Source: Streptomyces sp. YIM 121038
Lineage (GTDB): Bacteria > Actinomycetota > Actinomycetes > Streptomycetales > Streptomycetaceae
DNA: 64,000 nt
Assembly: GCF_006088715.1 (NCBI RefSeq)
Contig: NZ_CP030771.1
Location: forward strand, 5,094,001-5,158,000
Direction: 5' to 3'
Position 1 is the first letter of the stretch; each line of letters begins with the position of its first letter. The translations under genes and the position numbers were made by a program. Positions 26,375 through 34,979 of the stretch are shown piece after piece. The notes under the pieces are model-generated. The model ran no database searches. It saw only the letters and a program-made list of their open reading frames with translations, and was not told the DNA's origin.

Positions 26375-26872
26375 CTAGTCCTCGCCGTGTTCCTTTTCCG
26401 CGAGGCGGATGACGCAGACCGTGATGGCCACCAGGAGGGCCGGGTCCGCGTCGTCGCGGGTGATGTGGAGGCCGTAGGTGTCCCGCACGCTGAACCAGCG
26501 GCGGGAGACGTCCGCGAGCAGCTCCCCCTCGTACTCGATCGCGAACTCGCGGTCGAAGATCTTGCCGCTGACGTCGAGCACGGTGCTGCCGTCGGCCAGC
26601 TCCACGCGGTAGTGGTTGCGCAGCAGCGAGAGCCGCTTGCGCTTGATCCTGGCCAGCGGCTCGCCCTCGCGCTCGATCACCATCGTGTCGCGCAGGGCGA
26701 GCATCTTGGCGTGGATGTCGATGAGCACCCGCCCCTGCGGATCCTTCAGCTCGAAGGTGTCCCGCAGCCGCATGGCCTTGCCGTCGACGAGGAAGACCTT
26801 GCGGCCCCGGTCGTCCTCGATCCAGTAGTCGTCACCGATGCCGAACAGACGGTCGCGCACGAGAAGCCTCAT
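26375..26872 (-). CDS. LURP-one-related (LOR)/scramblase-like protein
   Basis: 165 residues, a tubby-like beta-barrel fold: MRLLVRDRLFGIGDDYWIEDD, then alternating strands with KVFLVDGKAMRLRDTF and FDREFAIEYEGELLADVSRR. These small bacterial LOR proteins have no defined reaction. Single gene, upstream of the convergently unrelated nitrilase gene and following M18 aminopeptidase on the same strand. Confidence 0.8.
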   Translation of the reverse strand: MRLLVRDRLFGIGDDYWIEDDRGRKVFLVDGKAMRLRDTFELKDPQGRVLIDIHAKMLALRDTMVIEREGEPLARIKRKRLSLLRNHYRVELADGSTVLDVSGKIFDREFAIEYEGELLADVSRRWFSVRDTYGLHITRDDADPALLVAITVCVIRLAEKEHGED

Positions 26873-26937
26873 GCGCCCATGAGTACCCGCAAACGGGATG
26901 TTTCCGCCTCCCGCGCGCAGGGACGGCCCGAAAGGGG

Positions 26938-28242
26938 TCAGCCTTCGAGGAACGCCCGCAGCGCGTCCGCCAGCATGGGCGGGTCGTCGACGCCGCACAG
27001 CTCGCGCACGCTGTGCATGGACAGGATCGCGACGCCGATGTCGACCGTCTTGATGCCGTGCCGCGCCGCCGTGATGGGGCCGATGGTCGTGCCGCAGGGC
27101 ATCGCGTTGTTGGAGACGAACGACTGGAACGGCACGCCCGCCTTCTCGCACGCGGCGGCGAACACCGCGCGGCCCGCGCCGTCGGTGGCGTAGCGGTTGT
27201 TGACGTTCACCTTCAGGATCGGGCCCCGGTTGGCGCGCGGGTGGTGCGTCGGGTCGTGCCGCTCCGCGTAGTTGGGGTGCACGGCGTGCCCGGTGTCGGA
27301 CGACAGACAGACCGTGCCCGCGAAGGCGCGGGCCTTGTCCTCGTACGAGCCGCCGCGGGCGAACACCGAGCGCTCCAGGACGCCGCCGAGCAGCGGACCG
27401 TCGGCGCCGGTGTCGGACTGCGAGCCGTTCTCCTCGTGGTCGAAGGCGGCGAGCACCGGGACGTACGGCAGCGCGTCGGCGCCGGAGGCGGTGGCCACGG
27501 CGGCGAGCGCGGCCGTACCGGCGTGCACGGACAGGAGGTTGTCCATGCGCGGGCCCGCGAGCAGCTCGCGGTCGCGGCCCAGATACGCGGGCGCCTCGAC
27601 GGAGTGGGTCATCAGGTCCCAGCCGGTCACCTCGCCGGGGGCGAGGTCGCACTCCTCCTCCACGAAGCGGATCAGGTCGCCCTCGCGCACGTCGTCGCCC
27701 AGGCCCCAGATGGGCTGCATGTGCTTCTGCTTGTCCAGCTTGAGGCCCTCGGTGGGCACCGAACGGTCCATGTGGATGGCCAGTTGGGGCACGCGGAGCA
27801 GCGGGCGGTCCACATTGACCAGGCGGGTGGAGCCGTCGCGCAGGGTGAGGCGGCCCGCGAGGCCGAGGTCGCGGTCCAGCCAGGAGTTGAGCAGCGGCCC
27901 GCCGTAGATCTCGACGGCCACCTGGCGCCAGCCGTGGGCACCGGCGTCCGGCAGCGGCTTCACCCGCAGGTTCGGGGAGTCGGTGTGCGCGCCGACGATG
28001 CGGAACGGGGTGTGGGCACGTGCGCCCTCCGGCACGAACCAGGCGATGATCGCGCCGCCGCGCAGCACGTACTTGCCGCCGCTCGAGGCGTCCCAGGCGT
28101 CGGTCTCCTCGACCTGCCGGAAGCCCGCTTTCTCCAGCCGCTCCGCGGCGCTCGCCACGGCGTGGTACGGCGACGGGCTGGCCGCGAGGAAGGACATCAG
28201 GTCGTCGGTGTGACCGCGATCGAAGCGGGGGCGTGTGCGCAT
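26938..28242 (-). CDS. M18-family aminopeptidase
   Basis: 434-residue metallo-aminopeptidase of the aspartyl aminopeptidase/ApeB group. Metal-binding and catalytic pieces seen are GAHTDSPNLRVKP, FDHEENGSQSDTGADG, and the final SMHSVREL His. Cytoplasmic peptide turnover. Start at 28242 gives the standard N-terminus (DDLMSFLAASPSPYHAV). Confidence 0.9.
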   Translation of the reverse strand: MRTRPRFDRGHTDDLMSFLAASPSPYHAVASAAERLEKAGFRQVEETDAWDASSGGKYVLRGGAIIAWFVPEGARAHTPFRIVGAHTDSPNLRVKPLPDAGAHGWRQVAVEIYGGPLLNSWLDRDLGLAGRLTLRDGSTRLVNVDRPLLRVPQLAIHMDRSVPTEGLKLDKQKHMQPIWGLGDDVREGDLIRFVEEECDLAPGEVTGWDLMTHSVEAPAYLGRDRELLAGPRMDNLLSVHAGTAALAAVATASGADALPYVPVLAAFDHEENGSQSDTGADGPLLGGVLERSVFARGGSYEDKARAFAGTVCLSSDTGHAVHPNYAERHDPTHHPRANRGPILKVNVNNRYATDGAGRAVFAAACEKAGVPFQSFVSNNAMPCGTTIGPITAARHGIKTVDIGVAILSMHSVRELCGVDDPPMLADALRAFLEG

Positions 28243-28348
28243 GCCGCTCAGCCTAACCAGGCCCTCGGGCCCTGTGCGGGGCCTCCGGTCGCGGTGGTGC
28301 CCCTGGTCCCGTCCCCTTGGCCCGCTGTGGCGGGTGTCGCCCGACACC

Positions 28349-28380
28349 GGTGGCCCGCCCCCGGACGGGAGCGGGCCACC
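28349..28380 (-). terminator. Terminator after acyl-CoA dehydrogenase gene
   Basis: GGTGGCCCGC (28349-28358) pairs with GCGGGCCACC (28371-28380), 17 bases past the stop of the minus-strand gene. Confidence 0.65.
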
Positions 28381-28396
28381 AGAGCTTCGGCGGGGC

Positions 28397-30223
28397 CTAG
28401 AACGCGGCCTCGTCGAGCTCCATCAGGTCGAGGCCGACGCCCTCGGCGAGGGCGCGCTGGGTGGCGACGCCCGGCAGGACGTTCGCCGCGAAGAACCTGG
28501 CCGCGGCGATCTTGCCCTGGTAGAAGGGCACGTCCTTCGAGGCCGCGGTCGGCAGCTTCTCGGCGGCCACGGCGGCACCGCGGAGCAGCAGATAGCCCAC
28601 GACCACGTCACCGGAGGCGAGCAGCAGGCGGGTGGTGTTGAGCCCGACCTTGTAGATCGACTTCACGTCCTGCTCGGTGGCGGCGAGGTCGGTCAGCATG
28701 ACGCCGACCATGGCCTCCAGCTCGACGGCGGCCTTGGCCAGCTCCTCGCGGGCCCCGGCGAGCTCCTCGCCCCCGGTGCCGACGGCGAGGAACTTCTTGA
28801 TGTCCTCGGCGAGGCCGTTGAGCGCGGCGCCCTGGTTGCGGACGATCTTCCGGAAGAAGAAGTCCTGGCCCTGGATCGCGGTCGTGCCCTCGTAGAGAGT
28901 GTCGATCTTGGCGTCGCGGATGTACTGCTCGATCGGGTACTCCTGCAGATAACCCGAGCCGCCGAAGGTCTGGAGCGACTGGGCCAGCTGCTCGTAGGCC
29001 TTCTCGGAGCCGTAGCCCTTGACGATGGGGAGCAGCAGGTCGTTGAGCGCGTGCAGGGCGGTGGCGTCCTCGCCCGTCGCCTCCTTGACCGCGATCTCGT
29101 CCTGGACGGCGGCGGTGTGCAGGACCAGGGCGCGCATGCCCTCCGCGTACGCCTTCTGCGTCATGAGGGAGCGGCGCACGTCCGGGTGGTGGGTGATCGT
29201 CACCTTGGGCGCGCTCTTGTCCATGAACTGGGCGAGGTCGGGGCCCTGGACGCGCTCCTTGGCGTACTCCAGGGCGTTGAGGTAGCCCGTGGAGAGGGTG
29301 GAGATCGCCTTCGTGCCGACCATCATGCGGGCGAACTCGATGATGCGGAACATCTGGCGGATGCCGTCGTGCTTGTCGCCGATCAGCCAGCCCTTGGCGG
29401 GGTGCTGGTCGCCGAACGTCATCTCGCAGGTGTTGGACGCCTTGAGGCCCATCTTGTGCTCGACGTTCGTCGCGTACACGCCGTTGCGGGCGCCGAGCTC
29501 GCCCGTCTCGAAGTCGAACTCGTACTTCGGGACGAGGAAGAGGGACAGGCCCTTGGTGCCGGGGCCCGCGCCCTCGGGGCGGGCGAGGACGTAGTGGAGG
29601 ATGTTCTCCGACATGTCGTGCTCGCCGGACGTGATGAAGCGCTTCACGCCCTCGATGTGCCAGGAGCCGTCCTCCTGCTGCACGGCCTTGGTGCGGCCCG
29701 CGCCTACGTCCGAACCGGCGTCCGGCTCGGTGAGGACCATCGTCGAGCCCCACTGCTTCTCGACGGCGATCTCGGCGATCTTCTTCTGGACGTCATTGCC
29801 CTCCTCGAAGAGGATCCCGGCGAACGCCGGGCCCGAGGAGTACATCCAGATCGCCGGGTTCGAGCCGAGGAGCAGCTCCGCGTACGCCCAGATCAGGGAG
29901 CGGGGCGAGGTGGTGCCGCCGATCTCCTCGGGCAGGCCGAGGCGCCAGTACTCGGAGTCCATGAAGGCCTGGTAGCTCTTCTTGAAGGAGGCCGGGACGG
30001 GGGCGGTGTTGGTCTCCGGGTCGAAGACCGGAGGGTTGCGGTCGGCGTCCTCGAAGGAAGCGGCCAGCTCGTTCTCCGCGAGGCGGGCGAGCTCGCTGAG
30101 GACGCTCTTGGCGGTCTCGACGTCCATCTCCGCGAACGGGCCGGTGCCGTACAGCTTGTCGCGGCCGAGGACCTCGAAGAGGTTGAACTCGATGTCGCGG
30201 AGATTCGACTTGTAGTGCCCCAT
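28397..30223 (-). CDS. Acyl-CoA dehydrogenase, FadE5-like with extended C-terminus
   Basis: 608 residues, the long form of the acyl-CoA dehydrogenase family found in actinobacteria (mycobacterial FadE5 type). FAD-binding core [15 protein letters not shown], substrate strand [10 protein letters not shown], and the catalytic base region [12 protein letters not shown] are clear, plus a 130-residue extra helical C-terminal domain. Catalyses the first oxidation of beta-oxidation. It uses ATG 30223. Upstream dyads suggest lipid-responsive control. Confidence 0.92.
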   Translation of the reverse strand: MGHYKSNLRDIEFNLFEVLGRDKLYGTGPFAEMDVETAKSVLSELARLAENELAASFEDADRNPPVFDPETNTAPVPASFKKSYQAFMDSEYWRLGLPEEIGGTTSPRSLIWAYAELLLGSNPAIWMYSSGPAFAGILFEEGNDVQKKIAEIAVEKQWGSTMVLTEPDAGSDVGAGRTKAVQQEDGSWHIEGVKRFITSGEHDMSENILHYVLARPEGAGPGTKGLSLFLVPKYEFDFETGELGARNGVYATNVEHKMGLKASNTCEMTFGDQHPAKGWLIGDKHDGIRQMFRIIEFARMMVGTKAISTLSTGYLNALEYAKERVQGPDLAQFMDKSAPKVTITHHPDVRRSLMTQKAYAEGMRALVLHTAAVQDEIAVKEATGEDATALHALNDLLLPIVKGYGSEKAYEQLAQSLQTFGGSGYLQEYPIEQYIRDAKIDTLYEGTTAIQGQDFFFRKIVRNQGAALNGLAEDIKKFLAVGTGGEELAGAREELAKAAVELEAMVGVMLTDLAATEQDVKSIYKVGLNTTRLLLASGDVVVGYLLLRGAAVAAEKLPTAASKDVPFYQGKIAAARFFAANVLPGVATQRALAEGVGLDLMELDEAAF

Positions 30224-30268
30224 GGCGACGGCTCCGTAATGGCTTGGGAGGCGGGGACCTCGTAGGCG

Positions 30269-30313
30269 TACCAGTAAGTAGCTTGTGGTCTTAAATGATG
30301 CTACCCGTCGGTA
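30269..30313. promoter_or_regulatory. Promoter/operator region of acyl-CoA dehydrogenase gene
   Basis: TACCAGTAA (30269-30277) and the near-palindrome TACCCGTCGGTA (30302-30313) flank a GTAGC/GCTAC pair (30278-30282, 30300-30304). The shape resembles TetR-type fatty-acid regulator sites; the regulator is not in the window. Confidence 0.4.
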
Positions 30314-30352
30314 ATAAGAGGCAACCCCTGAGCGCCCAAGTGTGAGCTGGGT

Positions 30353-31210
30353 CTACTTCCTCCCGCCCCGGTGTGCGGGCTGGCCGTCCAGGAAGTCGGA
30401 TATCAGCCGCTGCCACTGGGCGGGCTGCTCGGCGAAGGGCAGGTGGCCCGTCGCGAGGTCCGCCGTCCGGGCGCCCGCGATGCCGGCCGCCGCCTCGCGC
30501 TGGAGCGCGGGCGGGATCAGCTGGTCCTCGGTCGTGATGATCGCCAGCGTCGGCACCGCGATCCGCGCCAGGTCGGCCCGCACGTCGACCCTGGCCACCA
30601 GGTCCACATGGTCGGCCGAGCCCTCCGGGATCGACTCCGCCGTGCCCCGCACGGTCGCCTCCGTGTCGGCGGCGGACAGGGACGCGAGGGCCGCCGGGCT
30701 CAGCGCGAGCGGCAGCAGGAACCGGGCCAGGGTGTCCCGGTCACCGGACGCGGCGAGGCCGCGCCAGACCTCGGCCGTCAGTCGCGTACGGGTGTCCGGG
30801 CGGGCGAAGGGGGCCGTCAGGACCAGGGCCGTCACCCGCTCCGGGTGGCGCGTCGCCGCCCGCAGCGCCACGGCCGTGCCCAGCGAATAGCCCACCAGGG
30901 CGAAGCTCTCCAGGCCCTCGGCGTCGGCCGCCGCGACCAGCTCGTCCGCGAGGGCGTCCAGGGCCAGCGGGGTCTGCGACCGGGGGGTGGCTCCCGTGCC
31001 CGGGTAGTCGACGCCCACGACGCGGTGCGTCGGCGTCAACGCGTCGAGAACCGGGCCGTAGTTGGCCGCTGTCGAGCCGCCCGCGCCGTGGGCGAGCAGT
31101 ACGCCGGGGCCCGTGCCCGCGGCCGTGCGGGCGAACGTCGCGCCGGGCGCGGGTGCGGTCGGGGCCGGCGAATCCGTCGCTGAGGTCGGCGTCTGCGGGT
31201 GTGCGGGCAT
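30353..31210 (-). CDS. Alpha/beta-fold hydrolase
   Basis: 285 residues. Oxyanion-hole strand LLAHGAGGS, nucleophile elbow GYSLGTAVAL (Ser), acid in TTEDQLIPP and His in ATGHLPFAEQP. Proline-, alanine- and threonine-rich N-terminus of 25 residues. Substrate not predictable. Divergent from the SseB-family gene across a promoter with two dyads. Confidence 0.85.
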   Translation of the reverse strand: MPAHPQTPTSATDSPAPTAPAPGATFARTAAGTGPGVLLAHGAGGSTAANYGPVLDALTPTHRVVGVDYPGTGATPRSQTPLALDALADELVAAADAEGLESFALVGYSLGTAVALRAATRHPERVTALVLTAPFARPDTRTRLTAEVWRGLAASGDRDTLARFLLPLALSPAALASLSAADTEATVRGTAESIPEGSADHVDLVARVDVRADLARIAVPTLAIITTEDQLIPPALQREAAAGIAGARTADLATGHLPFAEQPAQWQRLISDFLDGQPAHRGGRK

Positions 31211-31245
31211 GGGAGTCCCCCTTCGGTTCCGGCGGCCACGACTAT

Positions 31246-31307
31246 CTGTAGCCGCCACTACAGAAACCGTAGCCGAGTCGTCGCGCCATTGTCTAGCGGT
31301 CGCTAGA
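31246..31307. promoter_or_regulatory. Two dyads in divergent hydrolase/SseB promoter
   Basis: CTGTAG-CCGCCA-CTACAG (31246-31263) and TCTAGCG-GT-CGCTAGA (31292-31307) are both perfect inverted repeats. The second is followed by AT-rich TAAATATTCC. They look like operators of a dimeric regulator, but no regulator gene is adjacent. Confidence 0.6.
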
Positions 31308-31354
31308 TAAATATTCCGGCGGCCCGCCACGCCGCTCTCGGTAGGCTGGGGGGC

Positions 31355-31831
31355 ATGTACGGCTACGACCAACACGCCGGTGTCGGCCAGGGGTACGCCC
31401 CGCCGCAGCAGCCGCAGCACGCGCAGATGCCCGGTGGTTACGGCCAGCAGCCCCCGCTGTATCCCGAGCCGTCGCCGCCGTCCCTCGCGGACGCGGTGCG
31501 CGCGTTCACCACGGGCTCGATGTCCGCCGAGGACTTCCAGCAGATCTTCGCGACCTCGAAGGTGTACTGCCCGCGCGGCGACAACCCGGGCTTCCTCGCG
31601 CTGCACAACACCCAGCAGCCGGTCATCCCGATGTTCACGTCGCTCAAGGAGCTGCGCCGCTACGCGGGCAAGGACTCCAAGTACTTCGTCATCACCGGCG
31701 CCGAGGTGATCGACCTGCTGCCGACCGGCTACGGCTTCGTCCTGGACATGGAGGGCGAGCACCGCATGGTGTTCGACGCGAAGGCCGTCGAGCAGATGGT
31801 GGACTTCGCGATGCGCCGCATGTACGGCTGA
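31355..31831 (+). CDS. SseB-family protein
   Basis: 158 residues. A Gln/Pro/Tyr/Gly-rich N-terminal tail (40 residues) precedes a compact SseB-like domain: VYCPRGDNPGFLALHNTQQP, MFTSLKELRRYAG, ITGAEVIDLLPTGYGFVLD. Function of this actinobacterial branch is unknown. ATG 31355 follows GGGGGGC. Confidence 0.78.
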   Translation: MYGYDQHAGVGQGYAPPQQPQHAQMPGGYGQQPPLYPEPSPPSLADAVRAFTTGSMSAEDFQQIFATSKVYCPRGDNPGFLALHNTQQPVIPMFTSLKELRRYAGKDSKYFVITGAEVIDLLPTGYGFVLDMEGEHRMVFDAKAVEQMVDFAMRRMYG

Positions 31832-31886
31832 CCGCCCGTCAGGACCCGTGCCTGTAGGGGCCGCCCGTCAGGGACCCGGCCGCCCG

Positions 31887-33080
31887 TCAGGTCCGGCGGA
31901 CCTTGTCGCGGTGGCCCACGTGGACGGTCCGTACGCCGAGCAGGCCGAGGAGCGGTACCTCCGCGGTGCGTTGGCCGGGGGCGACGATCAGGCCGGTCCT
32001 GCGGATGTGGCCGAGGAGCAGCTCGGCGAGCGGCATGACCAGATGGCGGCCCCAGCAGCGCTCGCTGACGTGGCCGAACGGCAGGTAGCCGGGGGTGTCG
32101 TCGGGGTCGAGGGCGTCCCAGCGCTCGGGCCGGAACTCGTCCGGGGCGTCCCAGAGGGCGGGGTCGCGGTGGGTGAGCAGCGGCAGCATCAGGATGTCGT
32201 CGCCGGGGCCTATCCGGTCGTCGACGGCCGGGTACTCGGGCGACCGGTTGCGCAGCAGGTTCCACGACGGGGGCAGTAGGCGCATCGCCTCGTACAGGAC
32301 GGCGCGGTCGGACGCGGAGTCGTCGAAGGGGGAGCCGAGCCACAGGGCGTTGGCGACGAGGGTGGAGACGGTGAAGCAGACCGGGGCGGCGGCGCGACGG
32401 TACATGCCCATGGCGTAGCGCCGGTCCTGGTAGGTCTCCGCCTCGGCGACGAGGTTCGCCAGCTGGGTCAGGTGCGGGCCGGGCCGGGGGCGGCGGGGCA
32501 GGGCCGCGCCGGTCACGATCGTCGTCCAGGTGACCTTGGTGTCGATCTCCAGGAGGCGGGACATCAGGACGCGCAGGCGCCAGGGGTCGTCGCGCAGGAC
32601 CAGGTCGCGCAGGAACCGGTGCCCGGTGATCGGCCACGGCCCGGACAGGTCCGTGTCCGCGGGGAGCGGGTCGGGGCCGTCCAGGGCGGCGCGGACGTCC
32701 CGGCCGACGGTCCGCATCACCGACGCGGCCTCGGCCTTGGAGATCGAGCGGCCGTGCAGGGGCTTGAAGGTGGGGCGCTCGGTCTCGGTCGCCCGGCGCG
32801 CGGCCAGGACGCGGTCCGAGAGCTCCGCGCCCGCGATGCCGATCGTGTCGGGTTCCAGCCGTACGAGATCCTTGCCGGTGTGCTCGTCGAGGAGCGCCTG
32901 AAGCCGGGGCGCGAAAACCGTGGTGCGGCGATTCCGCGGATGCGTCCGAGTGCGGGCGGATGGATTTCCCGGGCCGCCGGTTCCACGCACCGCTGCGCTT
33001 TCTGAATTCTTTACGGTGGCGTCGGTTGCGCTCTCCGCCTTTTTGCTCCGCTGATTCTGGCTGTGCTCGGTGGATGACAT
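31887..33080 (-). CDS. Cytochrome P450 of an atropopeptide (tryptorubin-like) cluster
   Basis: 397 residues. ExxR is EAMR (Glu264, Arg267), followed by the PERW segment, and the heme-ligand loop is FGHVSERCWG with Cys342. The loop departs from the usual FGxGxHxCxG: Val replaces the second Gly and Glu the conserved His/Arg. The first 50 residues are a polar, low-complexity extension. It lies 135 bases downstream of a 28-codon gene ending in AWYIWY on the same strand. In atropopeptide pathways a single P450 forges the carbon-carbon and carbon-nitrogen links between aromatic side chains; that role is inferred here. No ferredoxin gene is adjacent. Confidence 0.88.
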   Translation of the reverse strand: MSSTEHSQNQRSKKAESATDATVKNSESAAVRGTGGPGNPSARTRTHPRNRRTTVFAPRLQALLDEHTGKDLVRLEPDTIGIAGAELSDRVLAARRATETERPTFKPLHGRSISKAEAASVMRTVGRDVRAALDGPDPLPADTDLSGPWPITGHRFLRDLVLRDDPWRLRVLMSRLLEIDTKVTWTTIVTGAALPRRPRPGPHLTQLANLVAEAETYQDRRYAMGMYRRAAAPVCFTVSTLVANALWLGSPFDDSASDRAVLYEAMRLLPPSWNLLRNRSPEYPAVDDRIGPGDDILMLPLLTHRDPALWDAPDEFRPERWDALDPDDTPGYLPFGHVSERCWGRHLVMPLAELLLGHIRRTGLIVAPGQRTAEVPLLGLLGVRTVHVGHRDKVRRT

Positions 33081-33100
33081 ACGGAGGTCTCCGGAATGAG

Positions 33101-33155
33101 GGGCCCGCGCGCGGCGGAACGGAAGGAAACCGGCTCCTGTGCCGTGCGCGGGCCC
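33101..33155 (-). other. Hairpin between precursor and P450 genes
   Basis: GGGCCCGCGC (33101-33110) and GCGCGGGCCC (33146-33155) are perfect 10-bp inverted arms with a 35-nt loop; a GGGCCC-GT-GGGCCC motif adjoins at 33150-33163. In the minus-strand transcript this could act as a partial terminator or stabiliser, giving more precursor than P450 mRNA. Confidence 0.5.
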
Positions 33156-33215
33156 GTGGGCCCGAAGGTCAGTACCGGACGTGCCGGGCGGTCCGGACCC
33201 GGGTCAGCAGGGCGC

Positions 33216-33302
33216 TCAGTACCAGATGTACCAGGCGGACTGCTTCAGGCTCGGCTCGTTCTTCTTCGTGGCGGCCTTCAGGGCCTTGATGATCTTAGCC
33301 AT
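33216..33302 (-). CDS. Tryptorubin-like atropopeptide precursor
   Basis: 28-residue peptide. The first 22 residues are a basic leader (MAKIIKALKAATKKNEP then SLKQS), rich in Lys and Ala; the last six are AWYIWY before TGA. AWYIWY is the residue order I know for tryptorubin A, a ribosomal peptide whose aromatic rings are cross-linked into a rigid shape. The ribosome site AGGGAGGGAGGG stands about eight bases before ATG 33302. The P450 gene follows on the same strand and no other tailoring or export gene is near, matching the two-gene clusters described for atropopeptides. Leader removal would need a host protease. Too short for routine gene prediction. Confidence 0.87.
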   Translation of the reverse strand: MAKIIKALKAATKKNEPSLKQSAWYIWY

Positions 33303-33707
33303 GTAAAACCCTCCCTCCCTGCGTTTTGAGTACGCGGAAACAGTGGTTTAGGAGCAGCAATTCGCGGGCGCCCAAAGGGTGCCGGGAAATGTGCTCCTGT
33401 TGTTGCGTGGTGAGTGAATCGGTCTGCGGCTCACGTTGTCAATGGGTTGCTCTTCTTTTGGCGCGTCCCGAGAAGTCGTTATCTCTATATGTGGGATATG
33501 TGGCGATCTTGTGGTGGCGGGTGCGGGACTGGTGCGGGGTGGGTGCGCTCCCGGGTGCGGAGGGGTGACGGGGGCGCCGGGGGGCGCGTTTCGGTCAGGG
33601 GGGTGTGTGGCGGGGCGGGCGGCGGGAATGCCGTCGGGCCGTGCCGCGTTCCAGGTGGCAGAAAGTTCTACGTTCAACTAACCTGAGCGCAAGAGGAGGT
33701 CCGAACC
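33303..33707. promoter_or_regulatory. Divergent promoter region of precursor and pirin genes
   Basis: 405 bp with a markedly AT-richer core (33410-33510) than the flanking genes. A minus-strand TTGACA is at 33437-33442, 135 bases before the precursor start, with no clean -10. ATGTGGGATATGTGG (33489-33503) is a short direct repeat. Open frames here lack coding character. The long leader before the precursor may be regulatory. Confidence 0.5.
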
Positions 33708-34664
33708 ATGCCTGCAGTGACCGTTGAGAACCCGCTGACCCTGCCCCGCGTGACCGTGCCCGCCGACACCACGGCGCGGCCCGTGCTCGCCGTGAAGACC
33801 GCGCCGAGCGGCTTCGAGGGCGAAGGGTTCCCGGTGCGCCGGGCCTTCGCCGGGATCAACTACAAGTACCTCGACCCGTTCATCATGATGGACCAGATGG
33901 GCGAGGTGGAGTACGCGGCCGGAGAGCCCAAGGGCACGCCCTGGCACCCGCACCGCGGCTTCGAGACCGTGACGTACCTGATCGACGGCACGTTCGTGCA
34001 CCAGGACTCCAACGGTGGCGGCGGCACCATCAAGAACGGTGACACCCAGTGGATGACGGCCGGCTCCGGCCTGCTCCACATCGAGGCGCCGCCGGAGTCG
34101 CTCGTCATGTCCGGCGGCCTCTTCCACGGGCTCCAGCTGTGGGTGAACCTGCCCGCCAAGGACAAGATGATGGACCCCCGCTACCAGGACATCCGCGGGG
34201 GCCAGGTGCGGCTGCTGACCTCGCCGGACGGCGGGGCGCTGCTGCGGGTCATCGCCGGTGGGCTCGACGGGCACGAGGGGCCCGGCATCACGCACACCCC
34301 GATCACCATGGTCCACGCGACGGTGCGGCCGGGGGCCGAGGTCACGCTGCCCTGGCGGGAGGACTTCAACGGGCTCGCGTACGTGCTGGCCGGGCGCGGG
34401 TCGGTGGGTGCGGAGCGGAGGCCCGTCCAGGTGGGGCAGACCGCCGTCTTCGGGGCGGGGGGTTCCCTCACCGTCCGGGCGGACGAGCGGCAGGACTCCC
34501 ACACGCCGGATCTGGAGGTCGTCCTGCTGGGCGGGCAGCCGATTCGGGAGCCGATGGCGCACTACGGGCCGTTCGTGATGAACACCCGCGAGGAGCTGCA
34601 GCAGGCGTTCGAGGACTTCCAGAAGGGGAGGCTGGGGTCCGTGCCCGCGGTCCACGGCATGTGA
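33708..34664 (+). CDS. Pirin-family protein
   Basis: 318-residue two-cupin protein. The N-terminal metal-binding set is in PHRGFETVTYLIDG and HxD/E (FVHQDSNG), ending GLLHIEAPP; the C-terminal cupin is degenerate. Pirins act as quercetinase-like dioxygenases or redox regulators. AAGAGGAGG lies upstream of the ATG. Sits opposite the atropopeptide genes, with no evident functional link. Confidence 0.9.
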   Translation: MPAVTVENPLTLPRVTVPADTTARPVLAVKTAPSGFEGEGFPVRRAFAGINYKYLDPFIMMDQMGEVEYAAGEPKGTPWHPHRGFETVTYLIDGTFVHQDSNGGGGTIKNGDTQWMTAGSGLLHIEAPPESLVMSGGLFHGLQLWVNLPAKDKMMDPRYQDIRGGQVRLLTSPDGGALLRVIAGGLDGHEGPGITHTPITMVHATVRPGAEVTLPWREDFNGLAYVLAGRGSVGAERRPVQVGQTAVFGAGGSLTVRADERQDSHTPDLEVVLLGGQPIREPMAHYGPFVMNTREELQQAFEDFQKGRLGSVPAVHGM

Positions 34665-34979
34665 CCTCCTCCGGCCGGGCGCCTGCCCCCCTGCGCGGGG
34701 CGGGCGCCTTCTGCCTGGGCGGGGGCCTTCCCTGTGCGGGGCGGTGCCCCTCTGCCCGGGGCCGGGCCCTGTTGGACGGTTGCTCCCCGCTGTGGGCTGT
34801 GCCCACCCGTTCCGCCCTCTGGGCGGACCAGCTGCCCACAGCGGGGAGGGGGGAGGGGGTGAGCGGATCAGCTGCGCACAGCGGGGCGGACCGGCTGCCC
34901 ACTGCGCGGAGCGGGAGGGTGGCCACTCGGGCGCTTCGTTCCGGGTGCGGGGTGCCGGGGGGCGTGTTCGGGTGGCAGG
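34665..34979. repeat. Repeat-rich intergenic region, family B copy 2
   Basis: 315 bp without a gene. It holds GGGCGCCTGC/GCGGGCGCC stems near the start, a family B element at 34797-34841 (CTGTGCCCACCCGTTCCGCC and onward), and two further decayed copies of the GGACCAGCTGCCCACAGCGG half at about 34864 and 34887. Confidence 0.65.

Noticed and set aside
28397..30223. FadE5-like gene as a polyketide or biosynthetic oxidase
   Set aside because: The catalytic Glu and overall length fit primary lipid metabolism, and no biosynthetic genes surround it.
33216..33302. The 28-codon gene as a leader peptide or chance ORF
   Set aside because: Strong ribosome site, AWYIWY end identical to a known natural product and a P450 directly downstream make chance unlikely.
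33326..33686. Small open frames in the precursor-pirin gap
   Set aside because: No ribosome site, biased composition or domain; they conflict with each other and with the likely promoters.
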